From Mesorhizobium sp. (GTDB lineage: Bacteria; Pseudomonadota; Alphaproteobacteria; Rhizobiales; Rhizobiaceae): 63,726 nucleotides of DNA. The notes beneath the pieces were generated by a model. That model did not search any database. It was not told the origin of the DNA and was given only the letters and a program-made list of their open reading frames with translations. The stretch covers positions 1 to 63,726 of the forward strand of contig SAQE01000035.1 of assembly GCA_004020545.1 (NCBI GenBank). Direction: 5' to 3'. Below, in pieces: positions 26,142 to 35,052 of this stretch (within the stretch, counting starts at the first letter, position 1; each line of letters opens with the position of its first letter). The translations under genes and the position numbers were made by a program.

Positions 26142-26656
26142 TAGCTCGGCAACTTGGCGCCGCGCTTCCGCTGAACCAGGACGAGCGTAGAGTCGTTGGG
26201 GTCGGGTGCGACGGTGAAGCCCATCTCGCGCTCAAGCTCGATCGCGGCGCGGTTTTCCCGGCTCTCGATCGACTCGATCGTCTCGATGCCATGGTCGTCT
26301 GCATAGCGCGCGATGTAGCCGAGAAATTCCCAGCTGACGCCGAGATGCTTGCGGTCCTCGCGAATGCAGATGGCGACTTCGCCGCGCCGGTCCGCCGGAT
26401 CGTTGGCGAGGGTCGCCACAGCGATCAGCATCCCGTCGGTCGAGAACGCAAGGAAATTATGAATATGCGGATCGTCTGAACGGGTCATCGCCACCAGCCG
26501 CTCATGCGAGACCTCCCTCACGGCTCCGAGGAAGCGGAAGCGCAAATCCTCCGGCGTCACATGGGTGAAGAACTCGGCTACGAGCGCCTCGTCGTCAGCG
26601 CGTGCGCGGCGCACTTCGAAACGAAATCCGGTGTGCGTGGTAAGTGTGGTTTTCAT
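26141..26656 (-). CDS. GNAT-family N-acetyltransferase-like protein
   Basis: This 171-residue protein has a GNAT fold: N-terminal RRARADDEALVAEFF, central RGEVAICIREDRKHLGVSWEF covering strand 4 and the acetyl-CoA loop, and C-terminal NRAAIELEREMGFTV. The usual Q/RxxGxG/A loop is altered to RKHLGV, so cofactor binding may be weaker. The ATG at 26656 is preferred over 26662 for its ribosome-site spacing. It follows fixK by 48 bases in the same direction and likely shares its transcript. Single-domain GNATs like this are common in low-oxygen regulons; the substrate is unknown. Confidence 0.8.
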   Translation of the reverse strand: MKTTLTTHTGFRFEVRRARADDEALVAEFFTHVTPEDLRFRFLGAVREVSHERLVAMTRSDDPHIHNFLAFSTDGMLIAVATLANDPADRRGEVAICIREDRKHLGVSWEFLGYIARYADDHGIETIESIESRENRAAIELEREMGFTVAPDPNDSTLVLVQRKRGAKLPS

Positions 26657-26704
26657 TGTCATCCCTTTCAGGAGGTTGATGCGGAGATCGGCTCGAAAAG
26701 GGCC

Positions 26705-27352
26705 TCATTCCCCCATCGCCAGCAGCGCATCCCGCTTGAGGATTTCGATGCTGCGCAGGCTGAGCAGGCGGATGACGCCTTTCTCCTTCAGCCGCGTGAA
26801 GACGCGCGACACGGTTTCGATGGTGAGACCGAGATAGTCGCCGATATCGATCCGCGACATCGGCAGTTCCACCTGCCGCAACCCACCCTGACGCTCGGAC
26901 ATTTCGACCAGGAATGCGGCGACGCGCTCGATGGCGTTCTGGCGGCCAAGCACGAGCAGATGTTCCTGCGCGCGGGTCAGCCCCTTGAGCGCAAGGGGCA
27001 GAAGCTGGCGGGACATGTCCATGCCCGAGGGGGTGCGAAAGACCCGCACACCGGTCGCGTTGATCGCTTCGGCGAAGAAATGGTGGGTGGTGTCGGCTTC
27101 GAAGCCGAATGTTTCTCCGGCGAGATGGAACGCGCTTATCTGTCTGCGGCCGTCGGCGAGCAAGCGGTAGATACGGACGGCGCCGAATTCGACCTGGTAG
27201 AGGGCACCGGCCTTTTCGCCCTGGGCGTAAATCTCGGCGCCGGCCGGGAAGAAGCTGACCGGCTGCGTTGTCGCCCCTTCAAAGACGGGCGCCGGGCTCT
27301 GATGAGGAGGATATGACGACAGTTCGATCTTGGCGGAGGCTTGGGCGTACAT
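26705..27352 (-). CDS. fixK: FixK transcriptional regulator
   Basis: This 215-residue Crp/Fnr protein has a sensor fold (about 25-125) and an HTH with IETVSRVFTRLKEKG. The Glu-x2-Ser-Arg pattern reads TTGAT half-sites. There is no N-terminal cysteine cluster, which separates it from FnrN. FixK is normally made on the order of FixJ and in turn activates fixNOQP, fixGHIS and others, all present here with matching boxes. The ATG at 27352 replaces a TTG at 27394. A FixJ-type site lies 71-88 bases upstream. A GNAT gene follows. Confidence 0.9.
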   Translation of the reverse strand: MYAQASAKIELSSYPPHQSPAPVFEGATTQPVSFFPAGAEIYAQGEKAGALYQVEFGAVRIYRLLADGRRQISAFHLAGETFGFEADTTHHFFAEAINATGVRVFRTPSGMDMSRQLLPLALKGLTRAQEHLLVLGRQNAIERVAAFLVEMSERQGGLRQVELPMSRIDIGDYLGLTIETVSRVFTRLKEKGVIRLLSLRSIEILKRDALLAMGE

Positions 27353-27422
27353 GGCTGTGGTCCCGGTGAATTCGTGACAACAGCAATCGCCCAAATCCCG
27401 CCGTGCCGAAATTCGGTTATGT

Positions 27423-27440
27423 CCCTAGGGGAAACTACTT
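27423..27440 (-). promoter_or_regulatory. Candidate FixJ-binding site upstream of fixK
   Basis: On the minus strand AAGTAGTTTCCCCTAGGG, close to the FixJ sites known in rhizobial fixK promoters (recalled GTA-N-TTTCCC core). The distance to the ATG suits an activator site. Confidence 0.6.
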
Positions 27441-27657
27441 AGAGCGGAGCTCGAGATCGCCGATAGAGCCAAGCCCTGCTGAGCGCAGCCACAACGCACC
27501 ATCCGAGGTGCCGGTCGGAGCCAGAGCGGGTTCGGTCGCGAGAACGGGCGCTATGCGGCCGAAGAATTCTGTGTCCTCAAAACCGTCGTCATTCAGGACT
27601 CGCGCAGCTATCCGCGCTATCTACCCAGCAGATAGCTTTGATCGACAGGGAGCAACA

Positions 27658-28698
27658 ATGCGTACCAGAACCAGTATTCGCGTGGTCGGCTGTCATGCCG
27701 AGGGTGAGGTCGGCGACGTCATCGTGGGCGGCGTGCTGCCGCCGGCGGGGCGCACAATGATGGAAAAGATGATCACCATGGAGCGTGATCACGACCATAT
27801 AAGGCGCATGCTGATCTGCGAGCCGCGCGGCAGTGTTGCCCGGCACGTCAATCTCCTGGTCCCCTCGACGCGCGAGGATTGCGTTGCGGGAGCGATCATC
27901 ATGGAACCGACGGAATACCCTCCGATGTCCGGCTCCAACACGATTTGCGTCGCCACGGTGTTGCTCGACACCGGCATGGTGCCGATGAACGAGCCCGAGA
28001 CGCGCTTCAAGCTCGACATGCCGGGCGGCGTCATCGAGGTGCGCGCCGAATGCCGTGACGGCAAATGCCTGTCGATAACTTTCCGCAACGCGCCCGCCTT
28101 TGCCGAACGCCTCGATGCCGACATCGAGGTCGAGGGGCTGGGAACGCTGAAGGTCGATATCGCTTATGGCGGCATGTTCTACGCGATCGTCGATGCCAAG
28201 GCGCTCGGCTTCTCGGTCGTTCCCGACGAGGCGCGCGAGCTGGCCGTCATCGGCGAGAAGGTTCGACGCGCCACGCGCGAACAGCTCGATGTCGTCCATC
28301 CGCAGTTCGACAATGTGCGCGGTGTGTCGATCGTGCAGTTCGCGATGCCTTTCCAAGGGCCTGGCAACGTCACCCGCAACACATGCATCGTCTCGCCCGG
28401 ACGCTCGGACCGCAGCCCGACGGGAACCGGCACCTCGGCCCGCATGGCCGTGCTTCAGGCCCGTGGCTTGATGGGCGTCGGCGACGTTCTGATCCATGAA
28501 TCGATCATTGGCTCCCGCTTCACCGGCGGAATAGTTGAACTGACCGAAATCGCCGGTCGCAAGGCGATCGTTCCGGAGATCACCGGCAGGGCGTGGATCA
28601 CTGGCGAGCACAACTACTATCTCGATCCGACGGACCCGTACCCGCAGGGCTATGTGCTGTCGGACACGTGGGGCACCTCGACCTCGGTGACGCAGTAG
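27658..28698 (+). CDS. Proline racemase-family protein with Ser/Thr catalytic pair
   Basis: This 346-residue protein has the full proline racemase fold. The two residues that act as general acid/base are Cys/Cys in racemases and 4-hydroxyproline epimerases and Cys/Thr in trans-3-hydroxyproline dehydratases. Here they are Ser91 (PPMSGSNTI) and Thr255 (DRSPTGTGTS). Thr255 points toward dehydratase-like chemistry. The ATG at 27658 follows AGGGAG by six bases. The next intact gene is a DapA-family lyase, as in hydroxyproline pathways. A change in substrate is likely, but the exact reaction cannot be told from sequence. Confidence 0.85.
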   Translation: MRTRTSIRVVGCHAEGEVGDVIVGGVLPPAGRTMMEKMITMERDHDHIRRMLICEPRGSVARHVNLLVPSTREDCVAGAIIMEPTEYPPMSGSNTICVATVLLDTGMVPMNEPETRFKLDMPGGVIEVRAECRDGKCLSITFRNAPAFAERLDADIEVEGLGTLKVDIAYGGMFYAIVDAKALGFSVVPDEARELAVIGEKVRRATREQLDVVHPQFDNVRGVSIVQFAMPFQGPGNVTRNTCIVSPGRSDRSPTGTGTSARMAVLQARGLMGVGDVLIHESIIGSRFTGGIVELTEIAGRKAIVPEITGRAWITGEHNYYLDPTDPYPQGYVLSDTWGTSTSVTQ

Positions 28699-28765
28699 GC
28701 GTCATCTGGGGAGCCGGCGCCGGCCGAGCGAACTGGCCGAACGAGAGGTCAATGGAGGTTGCAAC

Positions 28766-28962
28766 ATGCCGCTTGTTAAGATCGATCTCTATCCCAGCCG
28801 CTCACCAAGTCAGAAGCACGAAGTGGCGGAGGCCATAACGCGTGTATTCATGGAAAAATCGGAGACGAGATAATCGGCGAGCGAGACATGGGTAGTCATG
28901 GAACGACGCTCGTCGTATCCGATCCGGACGGGAATATCATTCATCTCTGGAAGCGCGCCTGA
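28766..28962 (+). pseudogene. Fused remnants of a tautomerase and a VOC-family protein
   Basis: From 28766 a good ATG, with GGAGG upstream, begins MPLVKIDLYPSRSPSQKHEV, the start of a 4-oxalocrotonate-tautomerase-type protein with its catalytic Pro next to Met. It stops at 28873 after 35 residues. The following bases, in another frame to 28962, encode GSHGTTLVVSDPDGNIIHLW, the C-terminal signature of a glyoxalase/VOC-fold protein. The join near 28860 looks like a deletion that fused two genes. The 35-residue piece could still be translated, but it lacks most of a tautomerase fold. Confidence 0.6.
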
Positions 28963-28988
28963 GGCTCCCCCAGGCAGGTGAGAAACTT

Positions 28989-29927
28989 ATGAGGTTTAGT
29001 GTGCGGATCGATCAGAAGGCATCCGGTGTATTCGCCATCGCTCCAACGCCATTCGCATCGAACGGAGATATAGATTTCGACTCGATCGACCGGCTGGTGG
29101 ATTTCTACGCCAAAGTCGGTTGCACGGGCATTACTGCGCTGGGAATCCTGGGCGAAGCGCCGAAGCTGGACGCCGACGAGACGCTTGCGGTCGCGCGTCG
29201 GTTCATTCGCCGTTCGCCTATTCCCGTCGTGATTGGCGTATCTGCGCCGGGGCTGGCCTCCATTCGCTCGCTGACCCGGCGCGTCATGGACGAAGGGGCG
29301 GCAGGAGTGATGATCGCGCCTCCGTCGGCGCTTCGCACTGACGAGCAGATCGTTTCCTATTTCGCGAGCACCACGGAAGCGATCGGCCCGGAAGTGCCCT
29401 GGGTTCTTCAAGACTATCCACTTACGCTGACCGTCGTCATGACCGTCAATGTGATTTCGCGGATCATTACCGCCAATCCGTCATGCGTCATGGTCAAGCA
29501 CGAAGATTGGCCAGGGCTGGAGAAGATCTCGGCGCTTCGCAAGCTGCAGCGCGAAGGCACCATGCGTCCGGTATCCATCTTGTGCGGCAATGGCGGCATG
29601 TTCCTTGACTTCGAGATGGAACGCGGAGCGGATGGCGCCATGACCGGCTATGCCTTCCCCGACATGCTGGTGGATTTTGTCCGCCTGTCGGCGCTTGGCG
29701 AGCGTGGAGCAGCTCACGACCTGTTCGATGCGCATCTGCCGCTGATCCGCTACGAGCATCAGCAGGGCGTTGGGCTGGCCGTGCGCAAATATCTACTCAG
29801 GCGACGGGGGATCATCCGCGACGATGCGATGCGGGTTCCTTTCACCAAAATGTCGCCGGCCGCCGCGGACGAGGTCGAATATCTGCTTGCCCGGGTGGCA
29901 AGGCATGACACCCGGGCATCGTTTTAG
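28989..29927 (+). CDS. DapA/DHDPS-family aldolase or dehydratase
   Basis: This 312-residue TIM-barrel protein has the Schiff-base Lys170 in CVMVKHEDWPG and Tyr143 in LQDYPL. The usual GTTGE loop is replaced by LGILGEAPKL, so its substrate differs from dihydrodipicolinate synthase. In hydroxyproline catabolism a DapA-family enzyme deaminates pyrroline-4-hydroxy-2-carboxylate; the nearby proline-racemase-family gene makes that one option. Other options are keto-deoxy sugar acid aldolases or dehydratases. It lies in the same direction as that gene and upstream of an ABC transporter. Confidence 0.85.
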   Translation: MRFSVRIDQKASGVFAIAPTPFASNGDIDFDSIDRLVDFYAKVGCTGITALGILGEAPKLDADETLAVARRFIRRSPIPVVIGVSAPGLASIRSLTRRVMDEGAAGVMIAPPSALRTDEQIVSYFASTTEAIGPEVPWVLQDYPLTLTVVMTVNVISRIITANPSCVMVKHEDWPGLEKISALRKLQREGTMRPVSILCGNGGMFLDFEMERGADGAMTGYAFPDMLVDFVRLSALGERGAAHDLFDAHLPLIRYEHQQGVGLAVRKYLLRRRGIIRDDAMRVPFTKMSPAAADEVEYLLARVARHDTRASF

Positions 29928-30405
29928 ACGCGCGGTGCCATCAGGCGTCTCGCGACCCAGAGGTAATCCACGCGCGGGAGACGAATGGGCGGGACGATCG
30001 GCTATACGAGTGTTGAAGGCGTCAAGTCGCATTCGAAACACGATGCCCGCCCCGGTGAAAGACGTCCGCGATAGCACCTATGCCGGGCTGGCGGTTTCGT
30101 GCGGGGTCGACATACTTTAGCGGCTGACGCAGCTGGCCTGTATACGCAATGTCGAGGCGCAGACAGGCAAACCAGCCTACCTCGCTTGGCAGCGGCCGCC
30201 CGGGCCCTCCGCTTCGGTTTCGGCGAAGCAAAGGACAGAAAAAGACTTCTTTTTGCGATCCAGCCCGAATGCTCTCTTGCCGAACCTAGAACACGCAAAG
30301 CTCGCCTGGGAGGCGACGCATAACAAGAGAGCGGCTGCCGAACCATAGCTTGGCAAGCCACCTGAGTGAGGCCGATGCCGGCAAAGCCATAGGGGAACCA
30401 CAAAA
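29928..30405. other. 478-base gap before the ABC transporter genes
   Basis: No gene I can support. Open frames on both strands have the biased composition of chance frames. The last 30 bases hold the leader of the binding-protein gene, including AGGGGA before its ATG. No strong hairpin or known regulator site was seen. Confidence 0.5.
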
Positions 30406-31389
30406 ATGAAGACTTTCCGAAATTGCCTGATGACCGCGGTCAGTGCAGGCCTGCTGGGCTTGGCGCTTTCCGCTCCTGCCAACGCTGGCGCCATTCGCCT
30501 CGGCATGACCACCTGGGTAGGCTACGGGCCGCTGTTTCTTGCCCGCGATCTCGGCTACTTCAAGGAAGCCGGCGTCGATGTCGACCTGAAGGTCATAGAA
30601 GAATCGGCGCTTTACATGGCGGCGGTCGCCGGTGGCGATCTCGACGGCGCGGCATCCACCGTCGACGAGCTGATGAAGTACCGCTCGGACGAGCTCTGCT
30701 TCAAATACGTCCTGGCGCTCGACGACAGCCACGGCGGCGACGGTGTCGTCACGCAGGCCGACGTCAAGTCGCTGAAGGATCTGAAGGGTCAGCCCGTGGC
30801 CTTGAACGAGGGCTCTGTTTCCGAATTCTGGTTCAACGTGCTCCTGAAAAAGGAAGGCATGACCGAGGACGATGTCAGCGTCACCAACATGACCGCCGAC
30901 GACGCCGCGACGGCCTTCATCGCCGGTCAGGTTCCCGCTGCCGTGACCTGGGAACCGCACCTCACCGAGGTCCGCAAGGGCGGCAAGGGCAAGGTGCTGA
31001 TCGATTCCACGACCACCCCCGGCCTGATCGTCGATGTGATCGCCCTCAAATGCGACCTGATCGAGAAGCATCCCGAGGACGTGAAGGCCCTCGTCAAGGG
31101 TTATTACAAGGCGGTCGAATACATCAAGACCAACCCGGACAAGGCCTATGAGATCATGGCCAAGGGCATTGGCGGCTATCTCGAAAAACCCGAGGATTTC
31201 GCGGCCGGCGCCAAAGGCGTGCGCTACTACGACCGCACCCGCAACCTGGAATTCTTCGGCGCTCCGGAAAAGAGCGAGGCGTCCGACCTGGTGAACTTCG
31301 CCCAGGACATTTGGGGCAAGGCCGGCAAGCTCAAGATGACGATCGACGCGAAGACCATCCTCGACACCGGTTTCATCAAGGACGAGTGA
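30406..31389 (+). CDS. NitT/TauT-type ABC transporter substrate-binding protein
   Basis: This 327-residue protein has a Sec signal peptide (cleavage near ANAGA, about residue 27) and a SsuA/TauA/ThiY-like fold. Typical blocks are GYGPLFLARDLGYFKEAGVDVDL and GDLDGAASTVDELM. Members bind sulfonates, taurine, nitrate, pyrimidine precursors or other small organics; the ligand cannot be read here. It begins the binding protein, permease and ATPase order. The rest of the island suggests an amino-acid-derived or amine ligand. Confidence 0.9.
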   Translation: MKTFRNCLMTAVSAGLLGLALSAPANAGAIRLGMTTWVGYGPLFLARDLGYFKEAGVDVDLKVIEESALYMAAVAGGDLDGAASTVDELMKYRSDELCFKYVLALDDSHGGDGVVTQADVKSLKDLKGQPVALNEGSVSEFWFNVLLKKEGMTEDDVSVTNMTADDAATAFIAGQVPAAVTWEPHLTEVRKGGKGKVLIDSTTTPGLIVDVIALKCDLIEKHPEDVKALVKGYYKAVEYIKTNPDKAYEIMAKGIGGYLEKPEDFAAGAKGVRYYDRTRNLEFFGAPEKSEASDLVNFAQDIWGKAGKLKMTIDAKTILDTGFIKDE

Positions 31390-31523
31390 GCCTTCGAGAT
31401 CGCCGGGGCCGGCACATTCGGGCCGGCTCCCGTTCCCGAAAGCCAGAGTGGTCGACTCTCCTGGGCCGGTCCCGTTTTCTCGAATGCCGGAATTTCGCGC
31501 ATAAAATCTACGGAGGCCATCTA

Positions 31524-32327
31524 ATGGCACAGAGGCGGACGGCGTGGACACGCCTGACGACCCCATTCGCCAACATTCCCGCCAGCACGGCAACGACGCT
31601 CGCGCTGGCGATTTGGGTGATCGTGATCGGCGGCTGGGCTCTCCTGTCCTATGGCCGCGTGGTGCCGAACATGTTCCTGCCGACGCCCGGAACCGTGCTC
31701 GAGACGACCTACCGCATGTCCCTGGACGGCAGTCTTTTCTACCACACCCTGACCAGCGCCAAAGTGGTGCTTCTCGGCTTTGTCGTATCCTCCCTGATCG
31801 CGGTGCCGCTCGGGCTGTGGATGGGCACCTATCGGGCGGTGCAGGCGCCGCTGGAGCCGCTGGTCAACTTCATCCGCTATCTGCCTGTGACCTCGTTCGT
31901 GCCCCTGTTCATCCTTTGGATCGGCATCGGTATCGAGCAGCGCATAGCGGTCATCTTCTTCGGCACCTTTTTCCAGCAGCTCGTGATGATTTCCGATTGC
32001 GCGCGCAGCGTATCCAGGGACCTGGTCAACGCCTCCTACACTTTGGGCACCAAGCGCAGCGAAGCCGTGTGGCACGTCATTTTCCCGGCCGCGCTTCCCT
32101 CGATCCTCGACACGCTTCGCGTCACCATGGGCTGGGCCTGGACATATCTTGTGGTGGCGGAACTCGTCGCCGCGTCGAGCGGTCTCGGCTATATCAGCCT
32201 CAAGGCGATGCGAGGCTTCCAGGTCGATGTGATCTTCATGGCGATCGCCGCGATCGGGCTTCTCGGCCTCATCACCGACACGGCATTCCGCATCATCCGG
32301 GCAAGGGTCGCGCCATGGGCTCCTTGA
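31524..32327 (+). CDS. NitT/TauT-type ABC transporter permease
   Basis: This 267-residue protein has about six membrane helices. The permease EAA loop is visible as YTLGTKRSEAVWHVIFPAALPSI. The ATG at 31524, after a GGAGG site, replaces a longer open frame starting at 31311 inside the binding-protein gene. It forms the channel for the upstream binding protein and overlaps or abuts the ATPase gene. Length and topology are normal. Confidence 0.9.
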   Translation: MAQRRTAWTRLTTPFANIPASTATTLALAIWVIVIGGWALLSYGRVVPNMFLPTPGTVLETTYRMSLDGSLFYHTLTSAKVVLLGFVVSSLIAVPLGLWMGTYRAVQAPLEPLVNFIRYLPVTSFVPLFILWIGIGIEQRIAVIFFGTFFQQLVMISDCARSVSRDLVNASYTLGTKRSEAVWHVIFPAALPSILDTLRVTMGWAWTYLVVAELVAASSGLGYISLKAMRGFQVDVIFMAIAAIGLLGLITDTAFRIIRARVAPWAP

Positions 32328-32371
32328 TCTTGAACGCATCCTCGCAAACCGCAGTCGGATCAAGGACAGCA

Positions 32372-33208
32372 ATGACCGAATCCATCAAGGCGAACAATCT
32401 GGCCGGCACGGCCGCGGCGAGCAGCGATCCGCGTCTGGCTGGCACCACGATGGCCATCGAGGACGTGACGTTGCGCTACGGCGAAGCCAACGGCGTCCTA
32501 GCGCTGGACGACGTGTCGCTGAAGGTGGCCAGAAACGAATTCTGCGTCATCGTCGGCCCTTCGGGATGCGGCAAATCCAGCCTGCTTTACCTCGCGGCCG
32601 GCCTCAACGACGCGACCTCGGGCAGCATCAGGGTCGACGGCAGGGAAGTGATCGAACCCGGCCCCGACAGAGGCATGGTTTTCCAGAGCTACACTTTGTT
32701 TCCCTGGCTGACGGTGCGCGCCAACATCGAATACGGGCCGAAACGCAAGGGCCTGCCGGCGGAGCAGCGCAAGCAGATCGTCGACCAGTATCTGAACGAG
32801 GTCGGCCTCGCGCCCTTTGCCGACCATTACCCCGCCCAGCTCTCAGGCGGCATGAAGCAGCGCGTGGCGATCGCGCGCGCCCTTGCCAACGACCCGGCCG
32901 TTCTCTTGATGGACGAGCCGTTCGGCGCCCTCGACAGCCAGACGCGCGGCACCATGCAGAAGCTGCTTCTGCGTGTCTGGGAGAGGCAGCAGAAGACGGT
33001 GCTCTTCGTCACCCACGATATCGACGAGGCGCTGGTTCTCGGCGATCGCGTCCTGGTGATGACGGCCAGGCCCGGCAAGATCAAGGCCGAGATCAAGGTC
33101 GACATTTCCCGGCCGCGCTCGATGGACGTGATCCTCGAGCCCGACTTCATCGCGCTCAAGCGCCGTATCCTCGGCCTTCTGCACGACGAGATCGACGAGG
33201 ATCACTAA
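32372..33208 (+). CDS. NitT/TauT-type ABC transporter ATPase
   Basis: This 278-residue ATPase has Walker A GPSGCGKSS, signature LSGGMKQR, Walker B VLLMDEPFGALD and the switch His in VTHDIDEAL. The ATG at 32372 follows AAGGA by six bases; an ATG at 32315 overlapping the permease stop would add 19 residues. It completes a standard three-gene importer. A palindromic repeat lies just after the stop, between it and the convergent GMC gene. Confidence 0.92.
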   Translation: MTESIKANNLAGTAAASSDPRLAGTTMAIEDVTLRYGEANGVLALDDVSLKVARNEFCVIVGPSGCGKSSLLYLAAGLNDATSGSIRVDGREVIEPGPDRGMVFQSYTLFPWLTVRANIEYGPKRKGLPAEQRKQIVDQYLNEVGLAPFADHYPAQLSGGMKQRVAIARALANDPAVLLMDEPFGALDSQTRGTMQKLLLRVWERQQKTVLFVTHDIDEALVLGDRVLVMTARPGKIKAEIKVDISRPRSMDVILEPDFIALKRRILGLLHDEIDEDH

Positions 33209-33220
33209 GAGCAAACAGTT

Positions 33221-33254
33221 GGGCAGTTCAGCGATATCAAACGCTGAACTGCCC
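33221..33254. repeat. Palindromic repeat between convergent ABC ATPase and GMC genes
   Basis: Perfect 13-base inverted repeat GGGCAGTTCAGCG/CGCTGAACTGCCC with an 8-base loop. It shares the GTTCAGCG core with the elements at 21806-21838 and 26012-26055. It may terminate both genes. Confidence 0.8.
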
Positions 33255-33277
33255 CGATCGACGGGTTAGGCGATCTT

Positions 33278-34897
33278 TTACCGTTCGCCGTTATGCGCCG
33301 CGCCGAGGATCATCTCCGAAGCCTTCTGGCCGATCATCATGCTTGGCGCGTTCGTGTTGCCACCGATCAGCTTCGGCATGACGGAGGCGTCGGCGACCCG
33401 AAGCCCGTCCACACCGCGCACCTTGAGCGTCGCCGGGTCCACGACCGCCATTGGGTCTGTTCCCATCTTGCAGGTCCCCACCGGATGATAGACGGTCAGC
33501 GCCTCGGCGCGCAGATAGGCGAGGATCTCGTCGTCGCTGCGAACATCCTTGCCGGGAAGCATCTCCTTGCCGCGCACCTCATCGAACTCGGATGCCGCAA
33601 GGATCCTGCGTGCAATCTTGATGCCTTCGACCAGAACCATCGCGTCCTCCTCATCCGCGAAGAAGCGGTGGTCGATCAGGACGTCTCGGCGGGAACTGTC
33701 CCGCGACAATTTGATCTCGCCCACGCTTTTCGGTCTGAGCACGCAGGTGTGAATGGCGTAGCCGTGGCCGTATTCGATCAGCCTGCCGCGATGGCTGCGA
33801 TAGCCCGGCACGAAGTGGAACTGGATGTCGGGAAGCCCGTTCGCGTGCCTAGTTTTGGCAAAGCCGCCGGCTTCGACATAGTTGGTGGTGAGCATGCCCT
33901 TGCGGCGCGCGAAATACCGGAAGGGCGCGGCGGCGATACGGGGCAGGTTAGCAAGCGATAGGCCGAGGGTCCTGGTGCTCCTGGAGCGCACGGTGATCAT
34001 GCCGTCGACATGATCTTGCAGGTTCTTGCCGACGCCCGGCAGGTCGAGAACCGGCGTGATGCCGATCTGCCGCAGCTCGTTCGCCGGCCCGATCCCGGAC
34101 GCCATCAGGATCTTGGGCGAGTTGATGGCGCCGGCCGAGAGCACGATCTCGCGGTTGGCCGAGAGTGTTTTTTGCTGGCCGTCAATCCGCACGCGCACCC
34201 CCGTCGTGCGTCCGTCGACAATGACGAGAACGATCACCTCGCATTGGCTGAGCAGCGTCAGGTTCTTGCGATCAAGGACTGGACGCATGAAGGCGCTGAA
34301 GCTGCTGAAGCGCTGGCCCCGGTCTTGCGTGACGCTGTAGATCCCGACGCCGAACTGGCTTTCGGCATTGAAGTCTTTGTTGGCCGGCAGGCCGGCATTC
34401 TGGCCGGCCTTGACGAACATGCCGGAGAGCACGTTCGGATCGCGCGGATTGTCGACCAGCAGCTCTCCATCGGTGCCGTGATAGCGCGGATCCTGAGCGA
34501 TCAGATTGCGCTCCAGCTTCTTGAAGACAGGCAGCACGTGGCTGTAGGCCCAGCCGGCGTAGCCGAGCCCGGCCCACTCGTCATAGTCTTCGGCGGCGCC
34601 GCGAATATAGACCATCGAGTTGATCGAGCTCGATCCGCCCAGCGCCTTGCCGCGGTTGACCGGAATGCTGCGGTTGTTGAGGTGAGGTTGCGGCACGCCG
34701 ACAAAACAATAGTCGTAGTTCGGGTTGCCGTAGAGCGACAGGATGCCGGCCGGCACCTTGACCCGCAGGTCGTCGTCGCTGCCGCCGGCCTCTATCAGGC
34801 AAACCCTGACCGACGGATCGGCGCTCAGCCGATTGGCCACTACGCAACCAGCCGAACCCGCGCCGACGACGATGTAGTCAAAGTTCTCAGTCTTCAT
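33278..34897 (-). CDS. GMC-family FAD oxidoreductase (choline dehydrogenase-like)
   Basis: This 539-residue protein has the N-terminal FAD motif GAGSAGCVVANRL, the GMC signature GKALGGSSSINSMVYIRG, and the C-terminal active-site region with His in YHPVGTCKMG and N in GGNTNAPSMMIG. Relatives oxidise choline, glucose or other alcohols. The substrate here is unknown. The ATG at 34897 matches the usual start; the open frame runs 40 codons further upstream. It is divergent from a flavoprotein monooxygenase across 391 bases that hold a repeated palindrome. Confidence 0.88.
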   Translation of the reverse strand: MKTENFDYIVVGAGSAGCVVANRLSADPSVRVCLIEAGGSDDDLRVKVPAGILSLYGNPNYDYCFVGVPQPHLNNRSIPVNRGKALGGSSSINSMVYIRGAAEDYDEWAGLGYAGWAYSHVLPVFKKLERNLIAQDPRYHGTDGELLVDNPRDPNVLSGMFVKAGQNAGLPANKDFNAESQFGVGIYSVTQDRGQRFSSFSAFMRPVLDRKNLTLLSQCEVIVLVIVDGRTTGVRVRIDGQQKTLSANREIVLSAGAINSPKILMASGIGPANELRQIGITPVLDLPGVGKNLQDHVDGMITVRSRSTRTLGLSLANLPRIAAAPFRYFARRKGMLTTNYVEAGGFAKTRHANGLPDIQFHFVPGYRSHRGRLIEYGHGYAIHTCVLRPKSVGEIKLSRDSSRRDVLIDHRFFADEEDAMVLVEGIKIARRILAASEFDEVRGKEMLPGKDVRSDDEILAYLRAEALTVYHPVGTCKMGTDPMAVVDPATLKVRGVDGLRVADASVMPKLIGGNTNAPSMMIGQKASEMILGAAHNGER

Positions 34898-35052
34898 GCC
34901 CAACCCTCGAGGATGCCGGCGCTCGAGGCATGGCGGAACGGGTCGCGCGGGGAAGCGCATTCCTGTTCCGAAACCAGTTCCGTGCCGACATGTGTCCGGC
35001 TTCGCCCGCCACCTCATGCAGCGGTGTCGATCCGACTGCTGGAACTCTAGGT

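Noticed and set aside
30002-30403. 133-codon minus-strand frame in the gap before the ABC transporter
   Set aside because: Arg/Ala-rich, no ribosome site, no family pattern, and it ends over the transporter leader.
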